NCBI RefSeq assembly: GCF_022394535.1
Contig: NZ_CP089414.1
Coordinates: forward strand, 3,472,001 to 3,536,000
Reading direction: 5' to 3'
From: Dyella terrae
GTDB taxonomy: Bacteria; Pseudomonadota; Gammaproteobacteria; Xanthomonadales; Rhodanobacteraceae
DNA length: 64,000 bases
Shown: positions 54,935-63,174 of the stretch, one piece after another
How the letters are laid out: every line of letters begins with the position of its first letter
How positions within the stretch are numbered: the first letter of the stretch is position 1
Made by a program: the position numbers and the translations under genes
The notes under the pieces: generated by a model
What the model was told of the DNA's origin: nothing
Seen by the model: only the letters and a program-made list of their open reading frames with translations
Databases searched by the model: none

Positions 54935-55672
54935 ATGAAAGTCTTCAGTCGCGTTCTGTGCGCCATGGCCGTTATGGCCGCGAGCGTCAGCTCCGCCTAC
55001 GCCGGCATTACCATCAATGGCACACGTGTGGTGTACCCCGCGGCCCAGCGGGAAGTGTCTCTGAGCATGGTCAACGATGGCAAGGAAGCGCGTCTTGTCC
55101 AGGCCTGGGTCGATAGCGGTGATGCCAGCGAGCGCGCAGAAACCAGTAAATCCCCGTTCCTGATCACGCCGCCCATGTCGCGCGTCGATCCAGGTAAGGG
55201 GCAAACCCTTCGCATCATGTTCACCGGTGCCAATAATCTGCCGCAGGATCGCGAGACAGTTTTCTGGCTCAATATTCTTGAGATTCCGCCCAAGCCGAAA
55301 GCTGGCACAGACGCGGCGGAAAACTACATGCAGCTCGCCGTGCGTTCGCGCCTGAAGCTGTTCTACAGGCCCAAGGGCTTGCAGGGCACGCCAGATGCCG
55401 CAGTGGATCAGGTCTCCTGGCGTCTCGTGTCCGAAGGCAAAGGCTATGCCGTCGAGTGCACCAACAATACGCCGTTCAACGTCTCCTTCAGCGACGTGTC
55501 CTTCAAGGGCGTGGCGCAGCAGGAAGCAGTCAGCAAGGGCGGTATGTGTCCGGCCATGGGCAAAGACAAGTTTCCCATCGGGGGCGCCCCCGATGCTGAA
55601 GGTAAGCTCGTAGTCACCGTGATCAATGACTACGGCGGTTTCAACCCTCACGAGATGAACTTCACGCGCTGA
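54935..55672 (+). CDS. Fimbrial periplasmic chaperone (PapD/FimC family)
   Basis: 245 residues. Signal peptide (FSRVLCAMAVMAASVSSAYA), then GITINGTRVVYPAAQREVSLSMVND, which holds the chaperone's conserved Arg and G1-type strands. The landmark PFLITPPMSRVDPGKGQTLRI is present, as is ETVFWLNILEIPPKP. The C-terminal domain has a Cys pair (VECTNN; GMCPAMG). It caps pilin subunits by donor-strand complementation and delivers them to the usher. Confidence 0.94.
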   Translation: MKVFSRVLCAMAVMAASVSSAYAGITINGTRVVYPAAQREVSLSMVNDGKEARLVQAWVDSGDASERAETSKSPFLITPPMSRVDPGKGQTLRIMFTGANNLPQDRETVFWLNILEIPPKPKAGTDAAENYMQLAVRSRLKLFYRPKGLQGTPDAAVDQVSWRLVSEGKGYAVECTNNTPFNVSFSDVSFKGVAQQEAVSKGGMCPAMGKDKFPIGGAPDAEGKLVVTVINDYGGFNPHEMNFTR

Positions 55673-55683
55673 TTCCAGCGCGC

Positions 55684-55920
55684 GAGCGGAAGAAATTTCC
55701 GCTCGGTGAGGGAAGAAGGTCAACAAGGCTCCGTCCGCATCATTCGGCACCCGTTGTCGAATGAGTTGGAGAGCTGCGGACCGGTAGTTGCACCACTTTC
55801 GAGAGGCGCCGAGGTGTGCGGCCGCCGCGAAAGTTTTGAGACTACTCCCATGTATTCAGCGGCGCTGGAAGCGGATCATTTTCAGCGCCGTAGAAGGGAG
55901 TTGCGCAAGGTTCAACTCCC
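55684..55920. other. Three hairpins in the chaperone-usher gap
   Basis: Within the 420-bp non-coding gap: GAGCGGAA/TTCCGCTC (55684-55691 with 55697-55704), GGCGCTG/CAGCGCC (55861-55867 with 55883-55889) and GGGAGTTG/CAACTCCC (55896-55903 with 55913-55920). None has a good T-run. They may mark an RNA-processing or attenuation region that lowers usher expression. The rest of 55673-56092 shows no gene. Confidence 0.45.
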
Positions 55921-56092
55921 TCAAATCAAGGCCTTCGGATAACGAACGCCATGCATGGAAAGTTGATTCACGCCTGATGTCGGACGCGTTCCTGGCGAAC
56001 GCTTCCATCTAACGAAGACTTTTTGCTGATGCCGCCAAGCGACGGGCGCGCTTCGGACGGGAGTCGTTTGTCAAAAATATTCCGGTGACACC

Positions 56093-58972
56093 ATGAATGC
56101 GATCAACACCCAGAACAGGCAGGCTCTCCACGCAACAGATGCGCGTTTGCGCGCTGCGGGTCGCGTAGACGCAGTCCGCCCCCACATCCTGACGTGGTGT
56201 GTCCTATCGGCCTTGGGCGTGTCACCCGCCGCTGTGTTTGCCGCGCCCGTCGCCCCTGCTGCATCGCCGGCGCTTGAACCCGCTATCGACCCCGGCGCCA
56301 TCGAATTCAACAGCGCATTCACGGGCTCCAGTCAGTCGGTGGATGTATCGCGTTTCGAAAAAGGCAATCCGGTTCTGCCCGGCAGCTACAACGTTGACGT
56401 CTACGTCAACGACGGTCGCGTGGCGCGCAAGGACGTCACCTTCCGCGCCGTTGACGGTAGCCAGATCGCACAGCCTTGTTTTGACTACCCCACGCTGGTG
56501 CAGATGGGCGTCGACGTTTCCGCGCTGGATACGCAGGTCGTCAATGTTCAGAACCCGTGCATCGGCATCAAGGACATCAGCGCCGACGCCACTGCGCTCA
56601 TGAACGTGGGCGACCTTCGCCTCGACGTATCCATTCCTCAGGAATCGCTCAAGCGCCAGGCGCGTGGTTACGTGAGTCCGGAACTTTGGGACCAGGGTGA
56701 AACAGCGTTTCTGCTGGGCTACAACTTCAACGCCTACTCGCTCGACCAAAGCTATAGCGGCCCGAGTGTCACGGGCGGTACGGCCGTCGGCACCGACGGC
56801 AGCCAAGTGCGTGTGCAGGGTACGCAGTACTACGTGCCGGGTCCGGGCGGTAACTACGTGCCCAGTAGTACGGGCACCTACATGCTCACTAGCGCCGGCC
56901 AGTACGTGCCGGTGGAGCGTGGCACCTATGCGCCAGCGCAAAGCGGTTACAGCAACAACGACATCAACGCCTACCTCGGCCTCAATCTTGGCCTGAACGT
57001 GGCTGGCTGGCGCTTGCGCAGCCAAGAGACAGCGCAGTGGGATCAGCGCACGGGCCAGACACATTGGACCAACCTCAATACCACCGCCACGCATGACATC
57101 ACCCAGTGGAAAGCGCAGCTCACCATCGGTGACAGCTATACCCAGGGTGTGGTGTTCGACACCACCGCGTTCCGTGGTGTCACCCTCTACAGTGACGACC
57201 GCATGCTGCCCGACTCGCAGCAAGGCTATGCACCCACGGTGCGCGGTACGGCCAATACGCAGGCCCGCGTGGAAGTGCGCCAGAACGGCAACCTGCTGTA
57301 TCAGACCACGGTGGCTCCGGGCCCGTTCGTCATCAATGATCTGTACGCAACCGGTTATGGCGGCGACTTGGCCGTCAATGTGTTCGAGGCCGATGGTAGC
57401 GTGCACAGCTTTGTCGTGCCGTACTCCGCTGTGCCCATGCTGCTGCGCCCGGGCGTCGACCGCTGGGCGATCACCGACGGTCAGGTGCTCAATGATTCAC
57501 TTCACAGCGATAAGCCGTACTTCGTCGAAGGTACCTATCAGCGCGGCATCAATAACTGGCTGACGCTGTATGCCGGCGTGCAGTCCACCTATCGCGATCT
57601 TTACCACGCCTATCTGGGCGGCGCGGCCGTCAATACGTCCCTCGGCGCTTTCGCGCTGGACATCACCAACTCGCACACAACGTTCAAGGGTGCCGACCAG
57701 TCGCTGTCGGGTTACAGCTATCGCGTGTCCTGGTCCAAGGCGATTGCCACGTCGGGAACGACGTTTGCGCTGGCTTCCTACCGTTACTCCAATGGCAATT
57801 ACCTGTCGCTCTCTGATGCGGTCGTCACGCAAGATATGCTGAGCTCGGAGCGCGCTGGCATCCTGGACGCCAGCGGCATCATGCGTCAGAAACAGCGACT
57901 CAATGTCACTGTCAATCAGGACTTTGGCGGCAAATACGGCCAGCTGTTCTTCAACGGATCCTACAACTCGTATTGGAACGGCATGCAGAATGCCACCACA
58001 TATCAGTTGGGCTACAACAACACCTGGAAACGCGTGAGCTTTGGCGTCACAGCTAGCCGTACGTATACGGCAGGGCCGATGTTCAACGGCTCACGCTACG
58101 ACAACCAGTTCGGCCTCAACATAACCGTCCCGTTGGGCGGCCCGTCCGCGCGTAATGCGCCGCAGTTGTCGTTCAGCGGCACGCATGACGATGTCATGGG
58201 CAACAACGACCGCGTTGGCGTAACGGGTACGTTCGGCAAGAACAGCGAATTCAACTACGGTGGCAACGCTACCTATAGCGACTACGGCAACAGCGGTTCG
58301 GGCAGCTCGCAGACCACCGCCAGCGGCTCGTTGGGTTGGCAGGCGCCGTACGCCAACCTCAATGGCAGTTACTCGTACTCCAGCAACTACCAGCAGGCAT
58401 CGGTAAGCGCGGCCGGTGGCGTGATGGTGCATGGTGGCGGCATCACGCTGTCGCCATCACTGGACCTCAACAGCCCCATTGCCATCATCCATGCACCGGA
58501 TGCTAAGGGTGCGCGCGTGTCCAGTAGCGGACAGACCACCGTGGACGGGCGTGGCTATGCCGTAGCCACCAACCTCATGCCCTACCGTATGAATGACGTG
58601 ACGCTGGACCCGGCAGGCACCTCCAGTGACGTGGAACTGCAGACCACGCGTCTGCAGACGGCGCCGCGCGCGGGTGCGGTGATCCCGCTCACGTTCAACA
58701 CCGTCAGCGGTCGCGCCGTGATGATTAGCGCCAAGCAGCCTAACGGCGAGCCACTCCCATTCGGTGCGGACGTGCTCGATGAGAAGGGCAACACCGTGGG
58801 TATGGTCGGCCAGGGTGGTCAGCTATTTGTACGTGGTGCGGAAGACGGCGGCACCTTGCTGGTGCGCTGGGGCGATGACGAGGCCAAGCAGTGCAAGGTC
58901 AGTTATCAGTTGCCAGCACGGGCCAAGGGCTCGAGTGCCCAAGTGGAATCGACCGATGCGGTTTGCCGCTAA
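56093..58972 (+). CDS. Fimbrial outer-membrane usher (FimD/PapC family)
   Basis: 959 residues. A long N-terminal leader (about 50 residues, with hydrophobic core ILTWCVLSALGVSPAAVFA) precedes the usher NTD (IEFNSAFTGSSQSVDVSRFEKGNPVLPGSYNVDVYVND). The 24-strand barrel and plug follow (PTVRGTANTQARVEVRQNGNLLYQ; GPFVINDLYATGYGGDLAVNV), then the C-terminal domains (ADVLDEKGNTVGMVGQGGQLFVRG; CKVSYQLP). An unusual insert at about residues 222-285 carries repeats YYVPG, NYVPS, QYVPV and TYAPA. It assembles and secretes the fimbria. Confidence 0.93.
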   Translation: MNAINTQNRQALHATDARLRAAGRVDAVRPHILTWCVLSALGVSPAAVFAAPVAPAASPALEPAIDPGAIEFNSAFTGSSQSVDVSRFEKGNPVLPGSYNVDVYVNDGRVARKDVTFRAVDGSQIAQPCFDYPTLVQMGVDVSALDTQVVNVQNPCIGIKDISADATALMNVGDLRLDVSIPQESLKRQARGYVSPELWDQGETAFLLGYNFNAYSLDQSYSGPSVTGGTAVGTDGSQVRVQGTQYYVPGPGGNYVPSSTGTYMLTSAGQYVPVERGTYAPAQSGYSNNDINAYLGLNLGLNVAGWRLRSQETAQWDQRTGQTHWTNLNTTATHDITQWKAQLTIGDSYTQGVVFDTTAFRGVTLYSDDRMLPDSQQGYAPTVRGTANTQARVEVRQNGNLLYQTTVAPGPFVINDLYATGYGGDLAVNVFEADGSVHSFVVPYSAVPMLLRPGVDRWAITDGQVLNDSLHSDKPYFVEGTYQRGINNWLTLYAGVQSTYRDLYHAYLGGAAVNTSLGAFALDITNSHTTFKGADQSLSGYSYRVSWSKAIATSGTTFALASYRYSNGNYLSLSDAVVTQDMLSSERAGILDASGIMRQKQRLNVTVNQDFGGKYGQLFFNGSYNSYWNGMQNATTYQLGYNNTWKRVSFGVTASRTYTAGPMFNGSRYDNQFGLNITVPLGGPSARNAPQLSFSGTHDDVMGNNDRVGVTGTFGKNSEFNYGGNATYSDYGNSGSGSSQTTASGSLGWQAPYANLNGSYSYSSNYQQASVSAAGGVMVHGGGITLSPSLDLNSPIAIIHAPDAKGARVSSSGQTTVDGRGYAVATNLMPYRMNDVTLDPAGTSSDVELQTTRLQTAPRAGAVIPLTFNTVSGRAVMISAKQPNGEPLPFGADVLDEKGNTVGMVGQGGQLFVRGAEDGGTLLVRWGDDEAKQCKVSYQLPARAKGSSAQVESTDAVCR

Positions 58973-59025
58973 CTACGAGATGAAGAACTTGCGCGTCGTT
59001 TCGGCGTTGCACCGAGGGTACTGAT

Positions 59026-60156
59026 ATGAATTTCCTCACCACAAAAAAATCGCGACAAAGCGCGAATGTTATGGATATGAACGTTACTGATAGTGAAGAA
59101 GCGCTGCACCAGAGTGTTAGTGCCATGCACCGAAGCAATGGATCCATAAGCCATCTTCGTCGATTCTCTACTTTGCTGAGCACTTGGCATGACACGCTTC
59201 TTGGCGCGAGAGGCGCCAAGTGGATTGCTTGCCTATTTCTGGTGCTTCTTTCACTTATTTTGCAGAATCAGGCGCGGGCTTCATGCACAGTCAGTGTCCA
59301 GAACAACTTGAATATTCCCGTTCCGACACAGGTCGTAGTAGGCCGGGACGTTCCCATCGGAACCGTAATATATACGTCCCCCCAGGTTCCCAACACTGGC
59401 TCGTATACCTGCACCGGCGATTCTACGGGCGTGTACAACATGATCGGCACCCAGCCGGGCGCAAACGTAACCAGCTTTCCGATTAGTGGCGTATCTGGAT
59501 TGGCCTGGCAATGGACATACGGGTCCCCCACGGCCTTATCTGCTTCCTGGGGTACGTACTCGGCCAACTACACCGCGGGGTGGACGGCTAGCCCCATGGG
59601 TTTTCGTGTTGTAAAAACCGATAACTTTGCATCCGGAACGACTTTCCCGGCTGGCCGCATCGGTGGATGGCGAGTCGGTAATGTTTACGCAATGACCTTG
59701 AACATTGCCAATTCGATCGTGTTTGTCACGGGAGCATGTCAAACACCGGACGTGCTCGTTCAATTGGGCTCGCACTCTCCCAGTGAGTTCAAAGGCGTAG
59801 GAACATTCACTGGTTCTACAAGCTTCAATATAGCGCTGAACAGCTGCCCGGCTGGGCTTGGTGCAGTATTGCAGCCGGCGATTCAATACCGCATCGACCC
59901 TGTAACGACAGTAGTTAATAGCGCACAGTCGGTTGTTGCACTGAGCGCGGGGTCGAGCGCCACGGGAGTAGGCGTTCAGCTTCTTGACAACGCGGGCGCG
60001 GTACTTCCGTTGTCGAAGCTAAAAACGTTCAGTGGCTACAACAGTGGTGGCGGCAACTTTACCATCCCTCTCAAAGCGCGCTATTACCAGACGGATTCCA
60101 ACGTAGGGGCAGGCACGGCAAATACGACAATGACCTTCACCATGACCTACTACTGA
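59026..60156 (+). CDS. Two-domain fimbrial tip adhesin (FimH-like)
   Basis: 376 residues. An unusually long N-terminal extension (about 65 residues) precedes a hydrophobic signal core (WIACLFLVLLSLILQNQARA), giving a mature start near SCTVSVQNN. The first mature half (residues 86-235) is a lectin-like domain with no motif I recognise. The second half (from about TGACQTPDVLVQLGSHSPSEF) is a pilin domain with a Cys pair and the terminal TFTMTYY for chaperone binding. Lower GC than its neighbours. Last gene of the fimbrial cluster and probable receptor-binding tip. Confidence 0.82.
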   Translation: MNFLTTKKSRQSANVMDMNVTDSEEALHQSVSAMHRSNGSISHLRRFSTLLSTWHDTLLGARGAKWIACLFLVLLSLILQNQARASCTVSVQNNLNIPVPTQVVVGRDVPIGTVIYTSPQVPNTGSYTCTGDSTGVYNMIGTQPGANVTSFPISGVSGLAWQWTYGSPTALSASWGTYSANYTAGWTASPMGFRVVKTDNFASGTTFPAGRIGGWRVGNVYAMTLNIANSIVFVTGACQTPDVLVQLGSHSPSEFKGVGTFTGSTSFNIALNSCPAGLGAVLQPAIQYRIDPVTTVVNSAQSVVALSAGSSATGVGVQLLDNAGAVLPLSKLKTFSGYNSGGGNFTIPLKARYYQTDSNVGAGTANTTMTFTMTYY

Positions 60157-60181
60157 TCTTGGTGCAACGGGGACGCAGCGA

Positions 60182-60625
60182 GTAGCCCGGATAAGCGCAG
60201 CGCCATCCGGGAAACCACCTCACTTCACCGCGCGGCTTTGGCAGGGTCGATCCCGGACTTCGCTTCGCTACCTCCGGGCTACATCGAGCTGGTGCGGCGG
60301 TAGCCCGGATAAGCGGAGCGCCATCCGGGAAAACACCTCACTTCACCGTGTGGCTTTGGCGAGGTGGATCCCGGACTTCGCTTCGCATCCTCCGGGCTAC
60401 ATCGAGTGGGTGCGGCGGTTGCCTGGATAAGCGGAGCGCTATCCGGGGGAACACCTCACCGCGCGGCCTTGGCGGGGTCGATCCCGGACTTCGCTTTGCT
60501 TCCTCCGGGCTACGTCGAGGTGGTGCGGCGGTTGCCTGGATAAGCGGAGCGTCATCTTGGGTGAACACTACACCGCTCGACTTTTAAGACTGATCCCGGA
60601 TGGCGCTTCGCTCTATCCGGGCTAC
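60182..60625. repeat. Four tandem BIME (paired REP) units upstream of a RAYT gene
   Basis: Units start at 60182, 60300, 60419 and 60532, each about 95-100 bp at spacings of 113-119 bp. Each begins with a REP of the form GTAGCCCGGATAAGCG...CATCCGGG and ends with its inverted partner, CCCGGACTTCGCTTCG...CCGGGCTAC. They lie between the adhesin stop and the RAYT transposase start. The units decay toward the gene (GTAGCCCGG becomes GTTGCCTGG). Confidence 0.88.
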
Positions 60626-60661
60626 GTTGTTGTCGCGCTGTGCGATGTGGAGATGCGGTGG

Positions 60662-61165
60662 ATGGTGAACTATCGGCGTGCTCGTGTGGCGGGTGGGACG
60701 TACTTCTTCACGGTGACGCTACGTGATCGGCGCGTGAGCACGCTGGTGGATCACATCGACGCCCTACGCGACGCGTTACGTAAAACGCGTTTACAACGAC
60801 CCTTCACGATCGATGCCATGGTGGTGCTGCCCGAGCATCTGCATGCAGTGTGGACGTTGCCCCCAGGGGACGCCGATTATTCGGGGCGTTGGCGGATGTG
60901 CAAATCACTCTTTACCAGGCACGTGGCCAGATGCCGGATGCAGCCCGTCGGTGCGGGCCAGAGTGTTTGGCAGTCCAGATTCTGGGAGCACGTGATTCGG
61001 GATGACGTGGATTTTGCCCGGCATGTGGATTACATCCACTACAACCCAGTGAAGCATGGTCTTGTCACGCGCACGGTCGATTGGCCGTGGTCATCATTTC
61101 ACCGGTTTGTGCGGCACGGTTTATTGCCGGCGGATTGGGCGTCGGGTGAGGAGTTTGGGGAGTGA
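60662..61165 (+). CDS. REP-associated tyrosine transposase (RAYT, Y1 family)
   Basis: 167 residues from the ATG at 60662 (MVNYRRARVAGGTYFFTVTL, the usual RAYT opening). The HUH-type metal motif is PEHLHAVW, and the catalytic Tyr lies in DYIHYNPVKHGLV. The segment FWEHVIRDDVDFARHVDY is also typical. RAYTs bind and process REP hairpins. This one is flanked by REP pairs on both sides (four upstream, one downstream), the expected arrangement. All key residues are present, so it may be active. Confidence 0.92.
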   Translation: MVNYRRARVAGGTYFFTVTLRDRRVSTLVDHIDALRDALRKTRLQRPFTIDAMVVLPEHLHAVWTLPPGDADYSGRWRMCKSLFTRHVARCRMQPVGAGQSVWQSRFWEHVIRDDVDFARHVDYIHYNPVKHGLVTRTVDWPWSSFHRFVRHGLLPADWASGEEFGE

Positions 61166-61190
61166 CCCATGCGGTTGACGTTGCGCGGAA

Positions 61191-61296
61191 GTAGCCCGGA
61201 TAAGCGCAGCGCATCCGGGGGAACGCGCTCACCGTCGCGCGTTGCATGGCTTTGGCAAGATTGATCCCGGATTGCGCTTTGCTTCATCCGGGCTAC
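61191..61296. repeat. BIME unit downstream of the RAYT gene
   Basis: Begins GTAGCCCGGATAAGCGCAGC and ends with the inverted partner CATCCGGGCTAC. Same structure and length as the four upstream units, so the transposase gene is bracketed by its own repeats. Confidence 0.88.
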
Positions 61297-61313
61297 GGTG
61301 GTTTTCGTGTGCT

Positions 61314-61649
61314 CTATCTGCCGAGAAACGTCACCAGCAATTTGAGCTTGCGGGGCGTCAAGCGTCGTCCCAGTTCGAGCAGGCGTCGAAGGTCAGGAGG
61401 CAGCCGTTCACCGTAGGTGGCGGTTTCTTCCTGCACCCGGCGCGGTAAAGGGTCGCCACCGATCAGGTGATCCAGTGTTACGCCTAGTTCCTTGCGCAAT
61501 GGATCCCATAGCTGAAAACTGGGGTGCTGCCGTCCGTTCTCCCAGTCTGACACGGCTTGTTTTGATACGCCCACCGCAAGACCCAGCTGTTCCTGCGTGA
61601 AATCTGCAGCTGTTCTTGCAGCCCGAAGGCGATCACTGAAATCAACCAT
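61314..61649 (-). CDS. Small XRE-family (Cro/cI-type HTH) regulator
   Basis: 111 residues from the ATG at 61649 (MVDFSDRLRAARTAADF). HTH: TQEQLGLAVGVSKQAVSDWENG, followed by PSFQLWDPLRKELGVTLDHLIGG, the normal XRE ending, and a basic C-terminal helix (RKLKLLVTFLGR). An inverted repeat 8 bp before the start is its likely operator. No toxin or other partner gene lies next to it. Confidence 0.85.
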   Translation of the reverse strand: MVDFSDRLRAARTAADFTQEQLGLAVGVSKQAVSDWENGRQHPSFQLWDPLRKELGVTLDHLIGGDPLPRRVQEETATYGERLPPDLRRLLELGRRLTPRKLKLLVTFLGR

Positions 61650-61656
61650 GCACCTA

Positions 61657-61670
61657 TTGCCTTTAGGCAA
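61657..61670. promoter_or_regulatory. Probable operator of the XRE regulator
   Basis: TTGCCT-TT-AGGCAA, a perfect inverted repeat 8 bp upstream of the XRE start codon. Position over the ribosome-binding/promoter zone suggests autorepression. Confidence 0.55.
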
Positions 61671-62202
61671 ACACCGATTGGCAATGTACGGCTTACCCTG
61701 ATGCGTGTCGTCCGGATGCCATTGACAGTTTAAGTATGGATGATCCAGACTCGCTCTTAAGCATGTCATTTCTATGAGTCGAAGCCATCTGGCGATCGAT
61801 TTGGCGCTGGTACGGAGCGCCCAGACATCCTCGATGTCACCGCAGGAAGTACCACACCGCTGACTATCGACTTAGCTACCGCGTGGCAACGGCTGCGGCA
61901 TTTATAGCGGCGTGTGTCTGCAGAAAAACGAGCGGCCAGGGATCATCCACTCCCCTTGGGATCGTCAGAGCGTAGAGCGAGATCCGCGCGTGGCGCTCCC
62001 GTTCCATGCAGCTAAGGCAGCCGTGGCGGTCAGCGCATAGCGTAAGCGGTGAGCCGCTTACTGTTTGGATAACTCAGGTGATTCTTAGGCTGCCTGCTGA
62101 CAGCGCACCATTTTCTTCTTAGCGTTTCGCTGGCGACACGCGTCATGACTGCCGAGGGGATGGCGCCGCGCAAGCATGACGCCACCGGAATCCGAGAGAC
62201 AC
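61671..62202. other. Intergenic region without a recognisable gene
   Basis: About 530 bp between the XRE and GntR genes. A perfect hairpin GTAAGCGG-TGAG-CCGCTTAC lies at 62042-62061, followed by TGTTTGG. No reading frame here shows family motifs or convincing start signals. Confidence 0.5.
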
Positions 62203-62955
62203 TCAATCCGTCTGCAGCTCTGCCACGAAATCATAGATATCGCCGCGATACCACGAGGTGGTGAACTCCACCACGCGGCCATCATCGAGAAAGCTGCGAC
62301 GCTCGATGTTGAGGCCTGCACTGCCGGCGGGTACGTGTAGCAGGCGTGCCTGCTGCGCGCCCAGCGAAACGGCACGCAGGCGCTGTAAGGCGCGACGCGG
62401 GCGCGCGCCCAGCGTTTCGAGGATCTGATACAGCGAATCCTGCACGATGGTCGGGTCGGGCAGGATGCTGGCGGGCACTACGCTGCGCTCGATCGCCAAG
62501 GGCTCTTCCTTGGCATAGCGCACGCGGTGCAGGCGCGCCACCAGCACACCCGGCGACAGGTTGAGCGCCATCGATTCTTCGGGCGTCACTTCACCAATGA
62601 TTCGCTCGGAGAATTCGGAACGTGGATTGAGGCCGCGTGCGCGTAAGTCTTCCGTGAAGCTGGTAAGGCGCGACATCGGCTTGATGATGCGCTCGGCAAC
62701 GAAGGTGCCCGCGCCGTGGCGTTGATTGAGCAGGCCCTCTTCCACCAGACCGGAGATCGCCTTGCGCACCGTAACGCGCGATAGCTGGAGCAGGCGGGAA
62801 AGATCGCGCTCGCTGGGCAATGCCTGACCCGGTTCGATGTCGCGGTGTTCCACCACATTACGGATCGCCCGGCGCAGGCGCAGATAAGCCAGCGGCTGGC
62901 TGGTGGCGAGGTCGCGGCTGAGCCGGCGGTATTCGTTGACGAGGGCGGTTTCCAT
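62203..62955 (-). CDS. GntR/HutC family regulator with UTRA domain
   Basis: 250 residues from the ATG at 62955 (METALVNEYRRLSRD). N-terminal winged HTH: AIRNVVEHRDIEPGQALPSERDLSRLLQLSRVTVRKAISGLVEEGLL, followed by the HGAGTFV wing. A UTRA ligand domain takes residues about 105-245 (SRLTSFTEDLRARGLNPRSE; LHRVRYAKEEPLAIERSVVP). UTRA domains commonly bind phosphorylated sugars or amino sugars. Divergent from zwf across 219 bp that hold repeated TGGTAT-type sites, so it probably controls zwf and itself. Confidence 0.9.
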   Translation of the reverse strand: METALVNEYRRLSRDLATSQPLAYLRLRRAIRNVVEHRDIEPGQALPSERDLSRLLQLSRVTVRKAISGLVEEGLLNQRHGAGTFVAERIIKPMSRLTSFTEDLRARGLNPRSEFSERIIGEVTPEESMALNLSPGVLVARLHRVRYAKEEPLAIERSVVPASILPDPTIVQDSLYQILETLGARPRRALQRLRAVSLGAQQARLLHVPAGSAGLNIERRSFLDDGRVVEFTTSWYRGDIYDFVAELQTD

Positions 62956-62964
62956 ACCTAAACG

Positions 62965-63144
62965 ATACCAATGACCATACCAATTTGGCAATCGACTGTT
63001 TTGCTGCGGCTTTTGGGTGGTACCAGTTTTACGGGAAAATCCGTGTCCAATCGCGGTCCACGGGAGGCCAACGGGGAACTGGTGTTGTCTGGTATGTCAC
63101 TGGTACGATCAGTGGGAAACGTACGTGGTATGCATGCCACGCAC
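62965..63144. promoter_or_regulatory. Cluster of TGGTA(T/C) sites between gntR and zwf
   Basis: On the minus strand TGGTAT occurs at 62965-62970 and 62977-62982 (12-bp step). On the plus strand the palindrome TGGTACCA lies at 63018-63025, TGGTAT at 63090-63095 and TGGTAC at 63101-63106 (11-bp step), and GTGGTATGCATGCCAC near 63126-63141 is almost palindromic. About one helical turn separates paired sites. Likely GntR-family operators at both divergent promoters. Confidence 0.55.
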
Positions 63145-63174
63145 AGCCCCACGTATCGCCTTGAGGTGACTGAA

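Noticed and set aside
60182..60625. CRISPR-like array
   Set aside because: The regular spacing of about 115 bp and inverted-repeat halves are those of REP/BIME units beside a RAYT transposase. Units are too long and spacers are not unique.
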